Source: Microvelia longipes (Eukaryota > Arthropoda > Insecta > Hemiptera > Veliidae). From it: DNA of 64,000 bases. This document shows positions 13,346 through 24,785 of this stretch, piece by piece. Position 1 is the stretch's first letter. Every line of letters begins with the position of its first letter. The notes below the pieces were generated by a model that had not been told where the DNA came from, ran no database searches, and saw only the letters and a list, made by a program, of their open reading frames with translations. The translations under genes and the position numbers were made by a program. The stretch is from assembly GCA_018340805.1 (NCBI GenBank), contig JACMZG010001914.1:15545606-15609605 (forward strand), given 5' to 3'.

Positions 13346-13545
13346 AATGTGCGCATTCGCTCATAAATCGACAGATGCGCGTGTGATATAGTTGGCTATA
13401 TTTTTCCTGTTGTTGGATAAATAGTTACACATGTATACCAAATTTCAACTTCCTAGCTATTGTAGTTCCTGAGATGAGAAATCGGACAGACAGACGCTCG
13501 ACAGAAAGTATAAGGGTTTCGAAGATTATCTTCGAAACCCTAAAA
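13346..13545. repeat. Unique tail of the satellite block, ending in a perfect hairpin
   Basis: After the last B unit comes a short hairpin (GCGAATG-TGCG-CATTCGC, about 13343-13360). A line of the type often seen near repeat ends follows (ATACCAAATTTCAACT...GAGATGAG, AATCGGACAGACAGACG). The stretch ends in AGGGTTTCGAAGAT-T-ATCTTCGAAACCCT, a perfect 14-bp stem. This looks like the terminus of a transposable element, which would make the satellites its internal tandem repeats. The element class is not established. Confidence 0.6.
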
Positions 13546-15947
13546 ATATGCACCCGACGTCACATTTTTTGTAGCCAGGCCTTGCTAGGATTATTGACTA
13601 CTGGAGAGTTGTAATCAGAGATTTGTTGTTACAATATTTCGTTAGATACAACCAATCATCTGCAATATAATCTTTGCTGGCTGCACTTGAAACCAACTGT
13701 AAGCTTTACCAGTACAGTTAAGCTTCGCTAAAACTCTCAATAAAATTTTAACTGGCACTACTCAAAACATTTGAACAACAATATCAGCACTTGTAAACGA
13801 AGAAAACTTTAGATTAAAAACAAATACAAAAGCAATGTTTGCATGTGATTGTTAAAGTGTTTCATCTCCAACTGCTTTTGAACATATGCTGCTAGACATT
13901 GAAAAATTAGCACAATAACTATTAGAATGTTTTATTGGCTCTAAAACAATTAATAAATCTAATAAATTAATTTGGGTGCTCCCAAACTATATATTCATCC
14001 AAATCCTGGCCAAAAAACAGCATTTACTGCCTTTTTATTGTCCAATCCAAAATATTATGATCAATATATTCTACTGTTTAATCTTAATATTTGTCAGATA
14101 TTACTATAATGCAATGTTGATATGATCAGCTCATAAAAGTTGTCATTTTAGCAATACATTGTAAAATCATTATTAGCTACCTGCAGTGAAATAATCATTG
14201 TGAATACATACAAACTTGCATTTAACTATATCAGAATTCAAAACATTTAGAATTCGTTTTATCTCAAAACTCGAAAGATAGGAAAAGTAAACTTTTATAA
14301 TAAAATATACACATTACACACGACTGTGAAAGAGATTGGAAAACTATGTAGAAAACTTACACGTATAGAAAGTAAATCTTTTATATTGGAAATTTGTATT
14401 TTTATATGTCATACATTATTATTTAAAAACAAATTTTTAATCTTCAAATTCGCATAATTCTTATAAATTGTATTGGTATACCTTTTAATTTGATATTACT
14501 TGTTGTTTAGTGTCATTATACTTAAGTATATTTTTATAAGGTCTATTTGACTCCGCTCGTCTTCTAGTATTGAAGCAGACTAAACAAAGTGGTAACAATG
14601 TATAAGATAGTAAGAAGAGGGGTTATAAGTTAAAATATAAGATACTGGAATAGATAGATGTAACCCGATCCAATGTGGATAAGTGGCTAAATTTATTTAT
14701 GTTTATGGGAATATTCGATATATAAAACATATATTTTAGTTTATATATCACCATATAAAAATGTAATGGATTGTGTTTTGAATATATTTTTGTTAGATTA
14801 GTTTATTTTAGAGAGGTTGCGATCGGGTTTAATCGGATGGATATTTGTCAGAGACCTGATTTGTAAAATACTTTAATGTTGAAACGTTTCGATGTTCGCT
14901 AAATCTCTAATAACCATTAGCAATAAAAACTTCGTTTTGGTCACAGGAGAAGCATAAAACCAAAATAGGAAGTAATTATGCATAAACAGGCAATATAGGC
15001 GTAAAGTCAGGAAAATTGAGGAGATGATGGAGGTTGCAAAACGTTGTCCTGTACCGATTTTAACAGCTTTGGAGAAGGCTATAGAGTTTGCGTTTTTCAC
15101 TCTTAATGCCTAAACACGCTTATTATTATTATTATTATAATAATAACTAAACATGTGTACAATGACACTAAACACGCTTAGTGTCAATATACAATCTTGG
15201 TAGTGTTTGATTTAATTTATATAAAATTCATAAAATTATCTTGAACAAAGTAAAAGTAACATTAAATACGTACACAATTAATCACTGTACAATAATAAAG
15301 AACTATAATTCAGTCCGAACTTTAGGAGGCATGGATCTTAAATAAAGCAATAGATAATATTACTAAGTGCCCGTCAGTTAAATTTCCCTTGTTTATCCCA
15401 GTTTATACGTAATTTATTGTTATTAATATTTATTTTAGTTTTCGATTTTATTTATCATTCTCGGATGTTTTTTTAATTTAGAATTATTACTAAATAAATC
15501 ATTTATTTCAATTATTTAGTTTCCTTCCTGCTTACCTAAAGTTAGATTTTAATCCTGTAAAACCCAGCTACATGGTTTCTGTGAAACCAGTATCATTAAA
15601 CCAAGGTTTTGTTTTTTATTTTCAATAAAAATGGGGAAAACGAATAGGAAGTTAAATGAAGCGGATAGACCAAATCGTTTGGAAAAAAGACCAACATTTT
15701 TGTGGTGATGTGTAACACATACACTTCTCTTTGAATTTTGAGCTATTAACTATACTAATAAATTCAAAGGATCTTTTTTTGGTTTTAAAAGTTGATCATT
15801 TTTAATATTTATTGGTATGTTTTAGATTCTATGGAATAATATTTGTATTGATAACTTTGTATGTTTAACTGGTATTACTGGAAAAATCAAACAAATTAGG
15901 AGAATGGTTTTTTAGTTGCATTAATTACAGACATTTTATTTTAATGT
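13546..15947. other. AT-rich DNA, nothing firmly recognised
   Basis: No gene supported. A TTA/TAA trinucleotide tract at about 15120-15146 can fold on itself. It is followed by TGACACTA-AACACGCT-TAGTGTCA, a small hairpin, with CTAAACACGCTTA present twice nearby. Confidence 0.55.
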
Positions 15948-16062
15948 AGTTGCAATAGTTATACCACACGCGCTGCAACCGTTATACCTCATGCTCTTCA
16001 ACAGTTATAAGAACATCCATATAACTGTTGTAAACGTTCTTATAAACGTTGTAGTCCGTAAA
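15948..16062. repeat. Short tandem/inverted repeat of a CAACNGTTATA motif
   Basis: GCAATAGTTATACC, GCAACCGTTATACC and TCAACAGTTATAAG occur at about 24-bp steps. They are followed by reverse-oriented forms (ATAACTGTTGTAAACG, ATAAACGTTGTAG). CAACAGTTAT and ATAACTGTTG form a 10-bp stem. Confidence 0.6.
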
Positions 16063-16776
16063 CCATCGTATAACATCAAAACCAATATAAAACATTTTGT
16101 TTATCATTAAATTCTAAATGAAAAAAAGATTAGAAAGGACAATTTTGGTCTATCCTGTATATACATGAGTATATAGACGTAAAGAATTGCTGGATGTGAT
16201 AACTGAAAATTTATAATCTGAATTTATCTAAATCAAAGCTATTGCTTTTATTTATATCTATAGAGTTATTAAAGTTATTATCAAAGAGAGCACAGACCAT
16301 AGAGCTTAATTCGATAGATGTATGTGTGTGGTTACTCTCTATTTAAATTACTATTGTTGTTGTTGTTTGGATTTTATTTAATTTTTACCTTCATTTATTT
16401 ATTTTACTATTTGTTTTTAACTCTTACTTTATGTTTCATGGTGTTATCAAATTGTTTATTCTTTGTTTCTTTTTCATAGTGATTCAAATTAACATAAAAA
16501 TCACTCAGTTTCTTTATTTCAAAACTTCTCCCAAATGTTCAAAAGAATAAATCCTTATTTGCCACGTTTCCCATCATAAATTATGACACTAAATATATTG
16601 TTCAAATCTTTGTGTAGTTTTAGGCATTAGAACTGGTTACTTTGGTCAACCTGTCAGGAATATTTTTTAACTTCTTTAATTAATCATCTATAGAAAATAA
16701 AGATTGATTTAATCGATCATATCAAATAAAGCTTACCAGGCACTTAAGTTAAAGTCATCTTGGACTTTTTTCTAAT
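16063..16776. other. AT-rich DNA, nothing recognised
   Basis: No supported feature. Confidence 0.6.
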
Positions 16777-16960
16777 AATTTTGTTGATTATTGCTCATAC
16801 AGATTAAACTGGCAGACTATGGTGACTTGGCAGACTATCTTTGACTGAAATATGTAATCTTACCTGGCAGTATTGTGGTATTAGTGCTCATACTGGCTAA
16901 GGTGACTGGGTATCTTTGACTGTAAAATCAAATAATATTACCTGGCTGTACTTAAAAATC
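16777..16960. repeat. Imperfect tandem duplication, ~90-bp unit
   Basis: Two copies share GCTCATAC, AAGGTGACT/ATGGTGACT, TATCTTTGACTG and ATTACCTGGC/CTTACCTGGC in the same order. The first copy also contains an internal repeat of CTGGCAGACTAT/TTGGCAGACTAT. Confidence 0.75.
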
Positions 16961-17238
16961 TTATTGGTATACTTAAAAAGCAAATATTATTGTGTATGGT
17001 TTTACAACCTTACTATATGGAGCTGAACCTGATGCATTATTTAATTTAATGTTATCATGCTTAAATCGAGCAACATCACATTCTTTACCCATACGTATTT
17101 TATTCAAAAATTAAGGACTAAAAGAGCTATAATTATCCATACTAATAACATTGATGAAACTTTATCCTTAACAAGTTCACATGAAACTTAAAATGGTATA
17201 AATATGCAGTCATTTTAAGACTTATTTATGACAGTTAC

Positions 17239-17292
17239 TTTCTAAAGTTACTTGAAGACAGTTAAAACTTCAAGTAACTTTTAAAGAAAATT
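17239..17292. other. Strong imperfect hairpin
   Basis: CTAAAGTTACTTGAAG and CTTCAAGTAACTTTTA face each other across a 10-base loop, giving a stem of about 16 pairs that can extend outward through TTT/AAA. It could be a chance fold, a MITE remnant or a small-RNA precursor. The loop is short and the flanking stem is weak for an animal microRNA. Confidence 0.4.
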
Positions 17293-17990
17293 TAGACAGC
17301 TTACTTTAAAAACTTTATGATGTAATTTTAGATGCTTTAAGTTAAATTTTTAGACAGTTTTGATTCCTTGACAAATATTTACAGGAGTTTTTAGTGCTTA
17401 AGTGAAAGTATATAACAGTTATTATTTTAATTGTCTATTTAAGGAAACTCCTTTCTAATTTCTTGCTATTTAATTTTATTTCATGTTGGGTGGATTTTTC
17501 AGTGAAGAACTTATAAAATTATAGTGCGTTGAAAAATATAATAAATAGGAGAATTTATTAAAAAATTTATTAAGTTTTTAGGGACAAATAAAAACCTTAG
17601 GAAGAAACAGTCTATTGGTACTTTTAAATTATTTGACTAAAAACAGGGTAATTTAACTTAAATAAATATCTACGAATCCTTTTTCGAATCCGAGGCGATA
17701 CTTTTTTATGATATGATAAATTCTATGATTGATCTCTTGTAGTTGTTATTCTCCTCTATTTTAAGCTGTTTTTCAAAAATATGGAAGACTAAAATATGAA
17801 ATAGATCTAAAAGAGAGTTCATATCACCGAAAATATATAAGATTAAGTCGACGTGATTTATATAAACTTTACGCACGAGATCTTTCTTGTAGAATTTTTT
17901 AGTGTTGGTATCAAAAGTCTTTTGATATAATCTTATCTACTTGACTGAATTTTAATCAGACGAACTATATCTTAAAGAAAGCAAAGATAA

Positions 17991-18082
17991 AAAGGTATAA
18001 TATGGGCAAGGATCTTTGATAAAGGGATGGAGGCGCTATGTTGATTTATCATATACCAAAGTGACACTGTTAAGAATAAAAC
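17991..18082. repeat. Short copy of the repeat at 19342-19428
   Basis: AAAGGTATAAT, GCAAGGAT, GATAAAGGGATGGAGGCGCT, AAAGTGAC and AAGAATAAAA occur in the same order as at 19342-19428. The two copies bracket the dispersed element at 18083-19340 as direct repeats. Confidence 0.75.
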
Positions 18083-18471
18083 AAGAGCTCTCCGGCCGTT
18101 CGGCTTCTTAGCCGCTCCGCGGCCTCGGCTTTGGAGACCACTCCGCGGTCACATGGTTGTGTTCCTATATCAGTTTGTCACATTAATAGTTTATATAAGT
18201 GACATATTGCCTCGATCCAAGCGAATTTAGTAATATATACATAGTAATGTATGTGTAAACATTGTGGTCCGATCTAAACAATTTTTGAAGAATTATGATT
18301 TTTTTGGAATGTTTAGTGGGTCATTATTGTGATTTAATGACGTCACGCATTACATAAAAAATAGGGTTCAGAATGTTATTAATGAGGTGTTATTAATGAT
18401 CGAAGTGCCAATTTTCAATTCGATCCGAGTAATCGTTCGAAGTTATCCGAGTCCAATATAAACGTCTATAG
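18083..18471. mobile_element. Dispersed repeat family X, copy 1 (left part)
   Basis: A GC-rich head (CTCCGGCCGTTCGG, CGCTCCGCGGCC) is followed by ATCAGTTTGTCAC, GGGTCATTATTG, TGACGTCA, AATAGGGTT, TTCGATCC and GTTCGAAGTTAT. The same ordered landmarks occur at about 40215-40610, and the later ones at 36650-36755, so this is a dispersed element of unknown class. It is interrupted at 18472 by a hAT-type insertion and resumes at 19183. Confidence 0.75.
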
Positions 18472-19174
18472 CAGGCCTGGGCAACTACGGCCCGCGGGCC
18501 ACATGCGGCCCGCGGAGCATTTTTATGTGGCCCCGGACAAAATTAAAATGTTTAGAAAAAAGATAAAATAAATAAAAAATATAAAAAAAATAGGTATACA
18601 AGCAAATAAATTATTTAATTCAAAATTATTATAAAAAGTTAGATATCAAGATAAGGAAATAATGGATTGCTACTTTAACTTTAAAGTTTGGAGAAACAAA
18701 AACTAGTAAGATAAGAAACAATTACATAAAGAGCGGCCGCCTTTCATATCAATTCTCATTGTCAGATTTGGCGAATTTTAATTATTTTAGCGAATTTTTA
18801 TTTTCACAATAATAAGTTAAAAAAAGCTATTTTGCCTTCTGTGAATTGCCGAAAAGGAGTTGATAAAATACAATCCCTTCGATTATTTATTTCATAGGAA
18901 TACTTTTTAAAATTATTTTTACACCTAGTATTCTAGCAAAATTTGTCTTCAGTTATATTTCGAGATCTGACAAAGATACTGCGTTTTGTTTTTTTCCGTT
19001 TAGTGCTAAAGTTTCCCAATCCTATTCTTTGAGAATAAATTTGTCTTTAGTAAAACACAAGCGTAACTGCTATTTGTTGCGGGTTTAACATACTTTAAAA
19101 TTTAAGGAATGCGGCCCGCGACTGGCTGTAAAAAGACTAAGCGGCCCTTTGCAAGAAAAGTTTGCCCAGGCCTG
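18472..19174. mobile_element. Non-autonomous hAT-type transposon with perfect 8-bp target duplication
   Basis: The left end CAGGCCTGGGCAA is matched by the inverted right end TTGCCCAGGCCTG. GCGGCCCGCGG-type sequence lies inside both ends. The 8 bases GTCTATAG flank both sides (18464-18471 and 19175-19182), the duplication length of hAT transposons. The sub-terminal GGCCCGCGGGCC palindrome is a known style of some hAT families. The 703-bp interior is AT-rich. I could not read a transposase from it in either direction because every frame is broken by stops, so it is a MITE-like or heavily decayed copy that depended on another element's transposase. Confidence 0.93.
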
Positions 19175-19182
19175 GTCTATAG

Positions 19183-19345
19183 GAACAAAACCTCGTACAT
19201 ACATATGGAAAGATACATACGTATAAAACATATATATTGTAATATGTATACATACTTGTTTATTAAGTTCCCCGCCCAAAAAATCCACTCCCCTCCTCCC
19301 TCCCTCTTACCTTATAAGCTCATTTTTTATGTAAAAATCCGCGAA
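19183..19345. mobile_element. Dispersed repeat family X, copy 1 (tail after the hAT insertion)
   Basis: Removing the hAT element and one target duplication joins the family X sequence at 18471 to GAACAAAACCTCGTACATAC. A matching ACGAAAACTCGTACATACAT at about 25910-25930 leads straight into (TA)n, so this phrase appears to be the element's microsatellite-bearing end. Confidence 0.6.
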
Positions 19346-19830
19346 AAGGTATAATAAGTGCAAGGATTTTTAATAAAAGCATGGAGGCGCTGTCTATTAA
19401 AGTGACCCGATTGAGAATAAAAATATTAATTGAATCCATCGCAAAAACATTTGTCAAAACTTATCTGCACATGCTTAGTATTAACTGCGCATTCTTGCAA
19501 TAATTTCATCAACTGCAGAGGTCTTAAATTAAGAAGAATACTTACCTTTCAACAAATGTTTTCCTATTGTAGGTTATAAACAAATAGTGAGAAGTTAAAA
19601 GTTTGTTTAGGTTGTTACCTCCTCGTGTCTTAATATTTTTATTAAAAATAAAGGTTGGTTATTTAAATGTTTTATTTGCCCTGAAGTGTTAATATATATT
19701 GAACTCGTCTTATCAAGGTTATATAACCTGCGTTTCGCGCCTTTTGCTACAACCTTTCCTGAAAAATTAAGTTTGTTCTTCTTTCTCTATCTTATAAAAT
19801 GTTCATGGGGTCAGAAGAGTTCTCTTATCG
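19346..19830. repeat. Long direct repeat, copy 1
   Basis: This is homologous to 20761-21262 in the same orientation. Shared blocks in order: GGAT...TAATAAAAG, TTATAAACAAATAGTGA, CGTGTCTT, TTTAAATGTTTT, TGCCCTGAAGTGTTAATAT, GTTATATAACCTGCGTTT and GCGCCTTTTGCTA. The copies differ throughout, so the duplication is not recent. Confidence 0.85.
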
Positions 19831-20760
19831 TGTCATCCCCTTTATTAAAGATTTCTTATAGAAGTGAATAAGTTTTTGTCTCCTATCTAGCACTAGTGAC
19901 TTCATGTTTTATTTCTAGTGCACCGAAGACATGTCTCATAAAAAATATATTATTACTTCTTTTATATTATTAATCTTTTGAAGTATAAATAAAAACCTGC
20001 CTTACTTAACTAACCTGTCTGTTAACCTTTTGCAACCTAATAAAACTTTAATCAACTATCTTTTCAACTTATCTCAGTGGTTTACATAATAGTTCCTCAA
20101 CAACTATAAAAAGTGGAAAACTCAAGAGGAAAAAATGAAAAGAACATTTCTCAAGTAGCCTCTCTGATGTTACCGAGCTACTTGACTGCAAATTGATCTC
20201 TCTTTTTTAACTTAACTTTAAAATTTAAAGTTTTATAAGTCAATGAATACCTGTTTAACATTAATTAATTAAATATTGCTATTTATAAATAATTTAAGTT
20301 TGATTTTGAAAGTGTAACGCAAAGTTATTTTAATCTTTAATATTAAGTAAAAGCTATAAAATGATATAAAGAAAAGTGAACATTTCGGAGTTTGTTAGGG
20401 AATGATAAATTCTAAAGACAAGGCTTGTCAAGAGAAGTTTTTAGCTTTTTATCTCCTTTTAAAGATACTTTTATATTTAATCTTTTGTGTGTGTAACAAT
20501 CTTTTTCTCTTTATTCCGTCTAACATTTCAGTTGTGTTAATAAAAATGAGGTAAAATTGGGTTTTTTCCTTAATTTACGAATGTAGGTTAGGTTAAGGTT
20601 ACTTTTTTGTGCAAGTTATGTGATTTAAGGTTGAATATTTATTTGTAGTTGTAATGTTAGCTAAACAACTTAGGTTTTGCTGTATTTTGATTTGGCTTGT
20701 TTAGTTGTGCCTTTTATGTTTATTTTTATTAAAATGAGATTTGATTATTATATTACTCTG
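19831..20760. other. AT-rich spacer between the two direct repeats
   Basis: I see no open frame with recognisable motifs and no primer-binding site or polypurine tract. An LTR-element reading is therefore unsupported. Confidence 0.5.
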
Positions 20761-21262
20761 AGTATATATCAAGGATATATAATAAAAGGATGACGCACTA
20801 ACTCGATTTGCTTTGTAACAAAATGACCCCACAAATAAGTGATCCCTTTAAGGAACAATATAGAGTTGATCACAAAATCCATCACAAAACACGTGGTGAA
20901 GATAAACTGCAAATGCTTTGTACGAACTGTGCTTGTTTGCAATGATTCCATTAACTGCGCAGGTTTTTAAATTTTGATGCAAACTTACCTTCCAACTAAC
21001 GGTTTCTTATTGCAGGTTATAAACAAATAGTGAAAAGTAATACACTTTATTTTTTGTTATCACTTCGTGTCTTCATATTTTTATGATAAATAATAAAGAT
21101 TGGTCATTTAAATGTTTTGCTTGCCCTGAAGTGTTAATATTGATCAGGTCTTATCCTTGTTATATAACCTGCGTTTGGCGCCTTTTGCTATAAACTTGCT
21201 AGGGAAGGTATGTTTGATCCTATTTCTTTATCATATAAAACATTCATAGTGTCAGTAAAGAT
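20761..21262. repeat. Long direct repeat, copy 2
   Basis: Partner of 19346-19830; the repeats start about 1.4 kb apart. A 60-codon minus frame inside is a chance frame. Confidence 0.85.
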
Positions 21263-21339
21263 GCCTTACTGAATTTTTAAAAAATCCTTAATACATACAC
21301 ATAATTTTATCGTCTTGATCAAGCTCATTTTTTTATAAA

Positions 21340-21790
21340 TGTCTTATACTGTAGAATAATAGTGTTGAATCATCTTCTCTTTGTCTCTGAAGCTTTTTTT
21401 AAATTTTACCCTAATTATAAAAATCTTTTAAAACAAACTAAAAACAACTTTAATTTAAAATATGCAATATAATTTAAATCTTTTGAAATAAACTAAAAAC
21501 AAGTTAAATTACAAAAATACAATATATTCGATAAAATTGACTTATACTGTAGAATTATAGTGTTAAATCATTTTTCTCCATCTAAAGCTTTATTTCAAAA
21601 TTTTATCCTGACTATACATTTTTTTGAAAGAAACTAAAAACAACTTAAATCACAAAAATCAATTTTACTTAAATCTTTTGAAAGAAACTTAAAACAACTG
21701 AAATTAAATAAATGCAATACAATTTAACTATTTTGAAATAAACTAAAAACAACTTAAATGACAAGAATACAATATTATTTTAACTAACTA
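21340..21790. repeat. Nested tandem repeats
   Basis: A block of about 197 bp beginning CTTATACTGTAGAAT.ATAGTGTT.AATCAT is present twice (about 21344 and 21541). Between and after them, AAACTAAAAACAACTTAAATTACAAAAATACAATAT-type units of about 60 bp are repeated about five times. Confidence 0.85.
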
Positions 21791-22439
21791 CAATTTTATT
21801 TTTTGCGTGTAGACTATTTTAAATAATTACGATAAAAAATCTGTTTTACAATTCAGACCCATTTTCTCACATAGCCTTTTTATTATATTTATATTATAGT
21901 ATATATTTTCTTAGAAACCTTATATAAAGAAGTATTAAACATTATATATCTATATAAATGTGAGTGTAAGAAGGAAAAGAAAGATATAACCTTGGTATAT
22001 AAACCCTTAGTGGAAATATTTTGGAAGTTTCTCTTATCCAAAAAACCCTGGACTAAATGACATCACGTCTGCTCTCCCTCCTTAGACCCATTAAACCCCG
22101 CCACATATACCACTCTATCCTTACAAAATACACTTTAATACCCTAATTGGATAGACCCATCCTTTTTTTTTTTTGCTTTTCATTTATATCATTTGCTGGC
22201 CATTAAAGAAGAGAAAATTTCTGACTTTTCTTTATTCCTTAAAGGATCTTTTGTTATTTAAAAGCTAATGAAATGACACCTAAAGGTATTTTTTAAATTT
22301 ATTTAATTAATTTTTGAGAATGGTCCTATCCATATTAGGGTGAGGATCATTGCAGCGAGGAGCAACATCCGAGTGTTGTTCACAATCGGCATCACAAGTG
22401 TTGCCTTGTTATTTGTATGTATACAAATAAATAAGTAAA
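21791..22439. other. AT-rich DNA, nothing recognised
   Basis: No supported feature. A GC-richer patch at 22330-22410 contains the inverted pair GAGCAACA/TGTTGTTC. Confidence 0.5.
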
Positions 22440-22450
22440 TAATATATGTA

Positions 22451-22511
<61 letters not shown>

Positions 22512-22523
22512 ATATATATATAA
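22440..22523. repeat. (TA)n microsatellite
   Basis: TATGTATA steps grade into pure TA, then ATAATATATAAATATTAAT. Confidence 0.95.
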
Positions 22524-22766
22524 ATATTAATTAATTATTTATTAATAGTATGACGAGCCAAATGGAATCGTTTCACCCTCCTTTCCACACTTCAATTCCT
22601 TCATCCCTACAACATCGTAAGCATCATTTCCTAAAGACATTTCGCCAAACATTTTAACTTTTGACTTCTGATTTTTTCTACCTACTGCTATTGGCGTAAT
22701 CGTGATATTTAATGATGAAAAGTTCCTATATTTTCATAAATAAATAAAGTTAATGAGTATAAAAAA

Positions 22767-23044
22767 TCGGGTGCAGGGTACCTCGAAACTTTTCCTTATC
22801 GGAAAAGTGTAGTGGAATCGCTACACTCATCCTACTTGCATCGGACTTGCTTCGCTCGTCCTCAGAATAAACAATTCCCTAAATTTGTACTGCAACTCGT
22901 GTTCGGACTCATTTTGATCGTCTTTAGATAGTATGTGCAGTAGTTTTATTCCCAGCGGTCACCCATCCAGGCACTTATCTCGTTTGATGCTGCTTAGCTT
23001 TAATGATGTAATAAAACCCCTAGAAGTACTTGCTGTATGGAAAC
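22767..23044 (-). mobile_element. 5S-rRNA-derived SINE-like element (SINE3 type)
   Basis: Read on the minus strand from 23044, the sequence follows animal 5S rRNA: CCATACAGC near the start, then GCTAAGCAGCATC (the 5S internal promoter region, usually GTTAAGCAGCGTC), then CTGGATGGGTGACCGC and TGGGAAT. The middle of the 5S part is altered (TTTTATTACATCATT in place of the usual CCGATCACCG). It continues into a non-5S body (GAGGACGAGCGAAGCAAGTC) and ends near CCCTGCACCCGATTTTTTAT. SINE3 elements are known to begin with a 5S-derived head carrying an internal Pol III promoter. The body without the head recurs at 28517-28660. It is degenerate and not a working 5S gene. Confidence 0.8.
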
Positions 23045-23523
23045 AAAACTTTGTGTTCTTATTTATTACGTAATGGTATACATACACTTGACTAAATTTT
23101 AACTTAATTGAATTTTAATATTTTTAAAAATAATAATAATTTTGTAAAGAAAAAAAATGAAATCCTGATATTATTTTGACTTTTCTACAGCTTCTAAGAA
23201 AGAATAAGATATTAACTTTATCAGAGAAATGATTCTTAGAAACAGAAATATTGTATAAATATAAAATAAAAATAGATTGGAATAAAAAGAAGCCATTCAT
23301 GAAATCGTGCCAAATTTATTTATTTGGCAAAAAACAAAACCGTTGAAATAACGACACCACTAATACTATTGGTTCCAATTATTTTTTTATGTCATTTCAA
23401 TTTTGTTTTTGCTCTTTAAACTAAACTGTAGCTTGTTTTTGTTGCTTGTATTAAATTACTTTCATTACTTATACTTATATTTAAGTATGTACAGTAAATA
23501 TACTTATAATGCGTGTTATTTGT
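23045..23523. other. AT-rich DNA, nothing recognised
   Basis: No supported feature. Confidence 0.6.
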
Positions 23524-23850
23524 ACTATAGAGGTATATTACTAGAAGGGCATACATCTCAATGCATTGAGAGACCTGAAACATCTTTTTGGGACTCGCAG
23601 GAGCTCTATGTACCCTTAAGGAGGCTGAAACCTCCTTCAAGAGGGAATTAAGGTTACAATAAATCAATTGTTTTCGTTTTCCCGCCGATCGTTTTGTGTT
23701 TTGATTTGTATTTTAACGTTTTCCTACATAAGTTACTGTAATTTACAGAGTAAATTCTGTAACTACAGCTTCTAAATAATCTGTAGATGTACAGATTATT
23801 TTATTGTATTTATATTGTATTTATAAGCGAGGGTCAGGTTACTTCTTCGA
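23524..23850 (+). repeat. Dispersed repeat R, copy 1
   Basis: Homologous, in inverted orientation, to 44395-44668. Shared blocks: TCTCAATGCATT, GACCTGAAAC, AAACCTCCTTCAAGAG, AAGGTTA, GTTTTGTGTTTTGATTTG, TAAGTTACTGTA and GGTCAGGTTACTT. It overlaps two open frames of about 82 codons, one per strand, which are shadows. The class is unknown. Confidence 0.8.
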
Positions 23851-24785
23851 GGCTACTATGCTTAGACAGTCTGGCGGGGTCTTGAAATCATCCCTCCAGC
23901 ACTGTAGATGACACTATTGCTGAAAGCCGACTCTGCTTTAATGAAATCTAGTGATGTTAAACGTCGTTTTGGTGTTTGTTTGTGAGTAATTCTTCACTGC
24001 TCTTTTAAAAGTTATATTTAAATACTTCTGACCAACAACTCGTATGCGATACACTATAATCGTCATTATTTTTGTCTCTATCGACTGTCTTGGGCTGTCT
24101 CTTTTTCTGTTTTATGTATTTGAAGAAAAAAAGAAATAAAATAATCGATTTCCTTATTTGTATATAACATATAGGTATATACAATATAAAATTTTGTTAA
24201 AACTACATTTTATATACAAATAAAATAAATAAAATAAGTTGATTAACCGACTTACGAGTATATTTACTCAAATAATTTTAATGAATTTTTGATAAAATAA
24301 AATACCAGTCTTTTACTTCCAACCCTTAAAATAATATTTGATACCGTCCCAAAAAAATATTTTAAAAATATCACAGGAAATTCATGTTAAAAATCCTCGA
24401 GTTTAATATGCTTTAACATGGTCCAACATAAACATTAATCAATGCATACATATATTTCATATACATGTATTCGAAGGGGCAGCAGAAGTAAGGGGCCGTG
24501 TTACACACGCCTTCTAATTTATTTACCGTTTCATATACAGATGGCTTAATGGTGCCTCTCTTATAAAGGAGAATAATTTATTATTTGAAATAAATAATTT
24601 TTAAACGCAAATTACTTTTAAAATAGGGCGATGTTAGTTCAGTTAAAGTATATTAGATACTCGCCTATAAACGTAAATTATTAAGGTAAAATCTCTGATT
24701 ACCTCTAAAAAGCTTTTGTGTTTTAAAATTTATTATATCAATTTTTTCAACAATATTATTTTGAATCGTTTAATTTGTTTATACG
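23851..24785. other. AT-rich DNA, nothing recognised
   Basis: No supported feature. Confidence 0.55.

Noticed and set aside
13508..13540. Helitron 3' end
   Set aside because: The hairpin runs directly into CTAA with no gap. Helitrons usually have the hairpin some 10 bases before CTRR, and no 5' TC end was identified.
19346..21262. LTR retrotransposon with ~490-bp LTRs
   Set aside because: The spacer is under 1 kb with no gag/pol-like frame, primer-binding site or polypurine tract, and no TG...CA ends.
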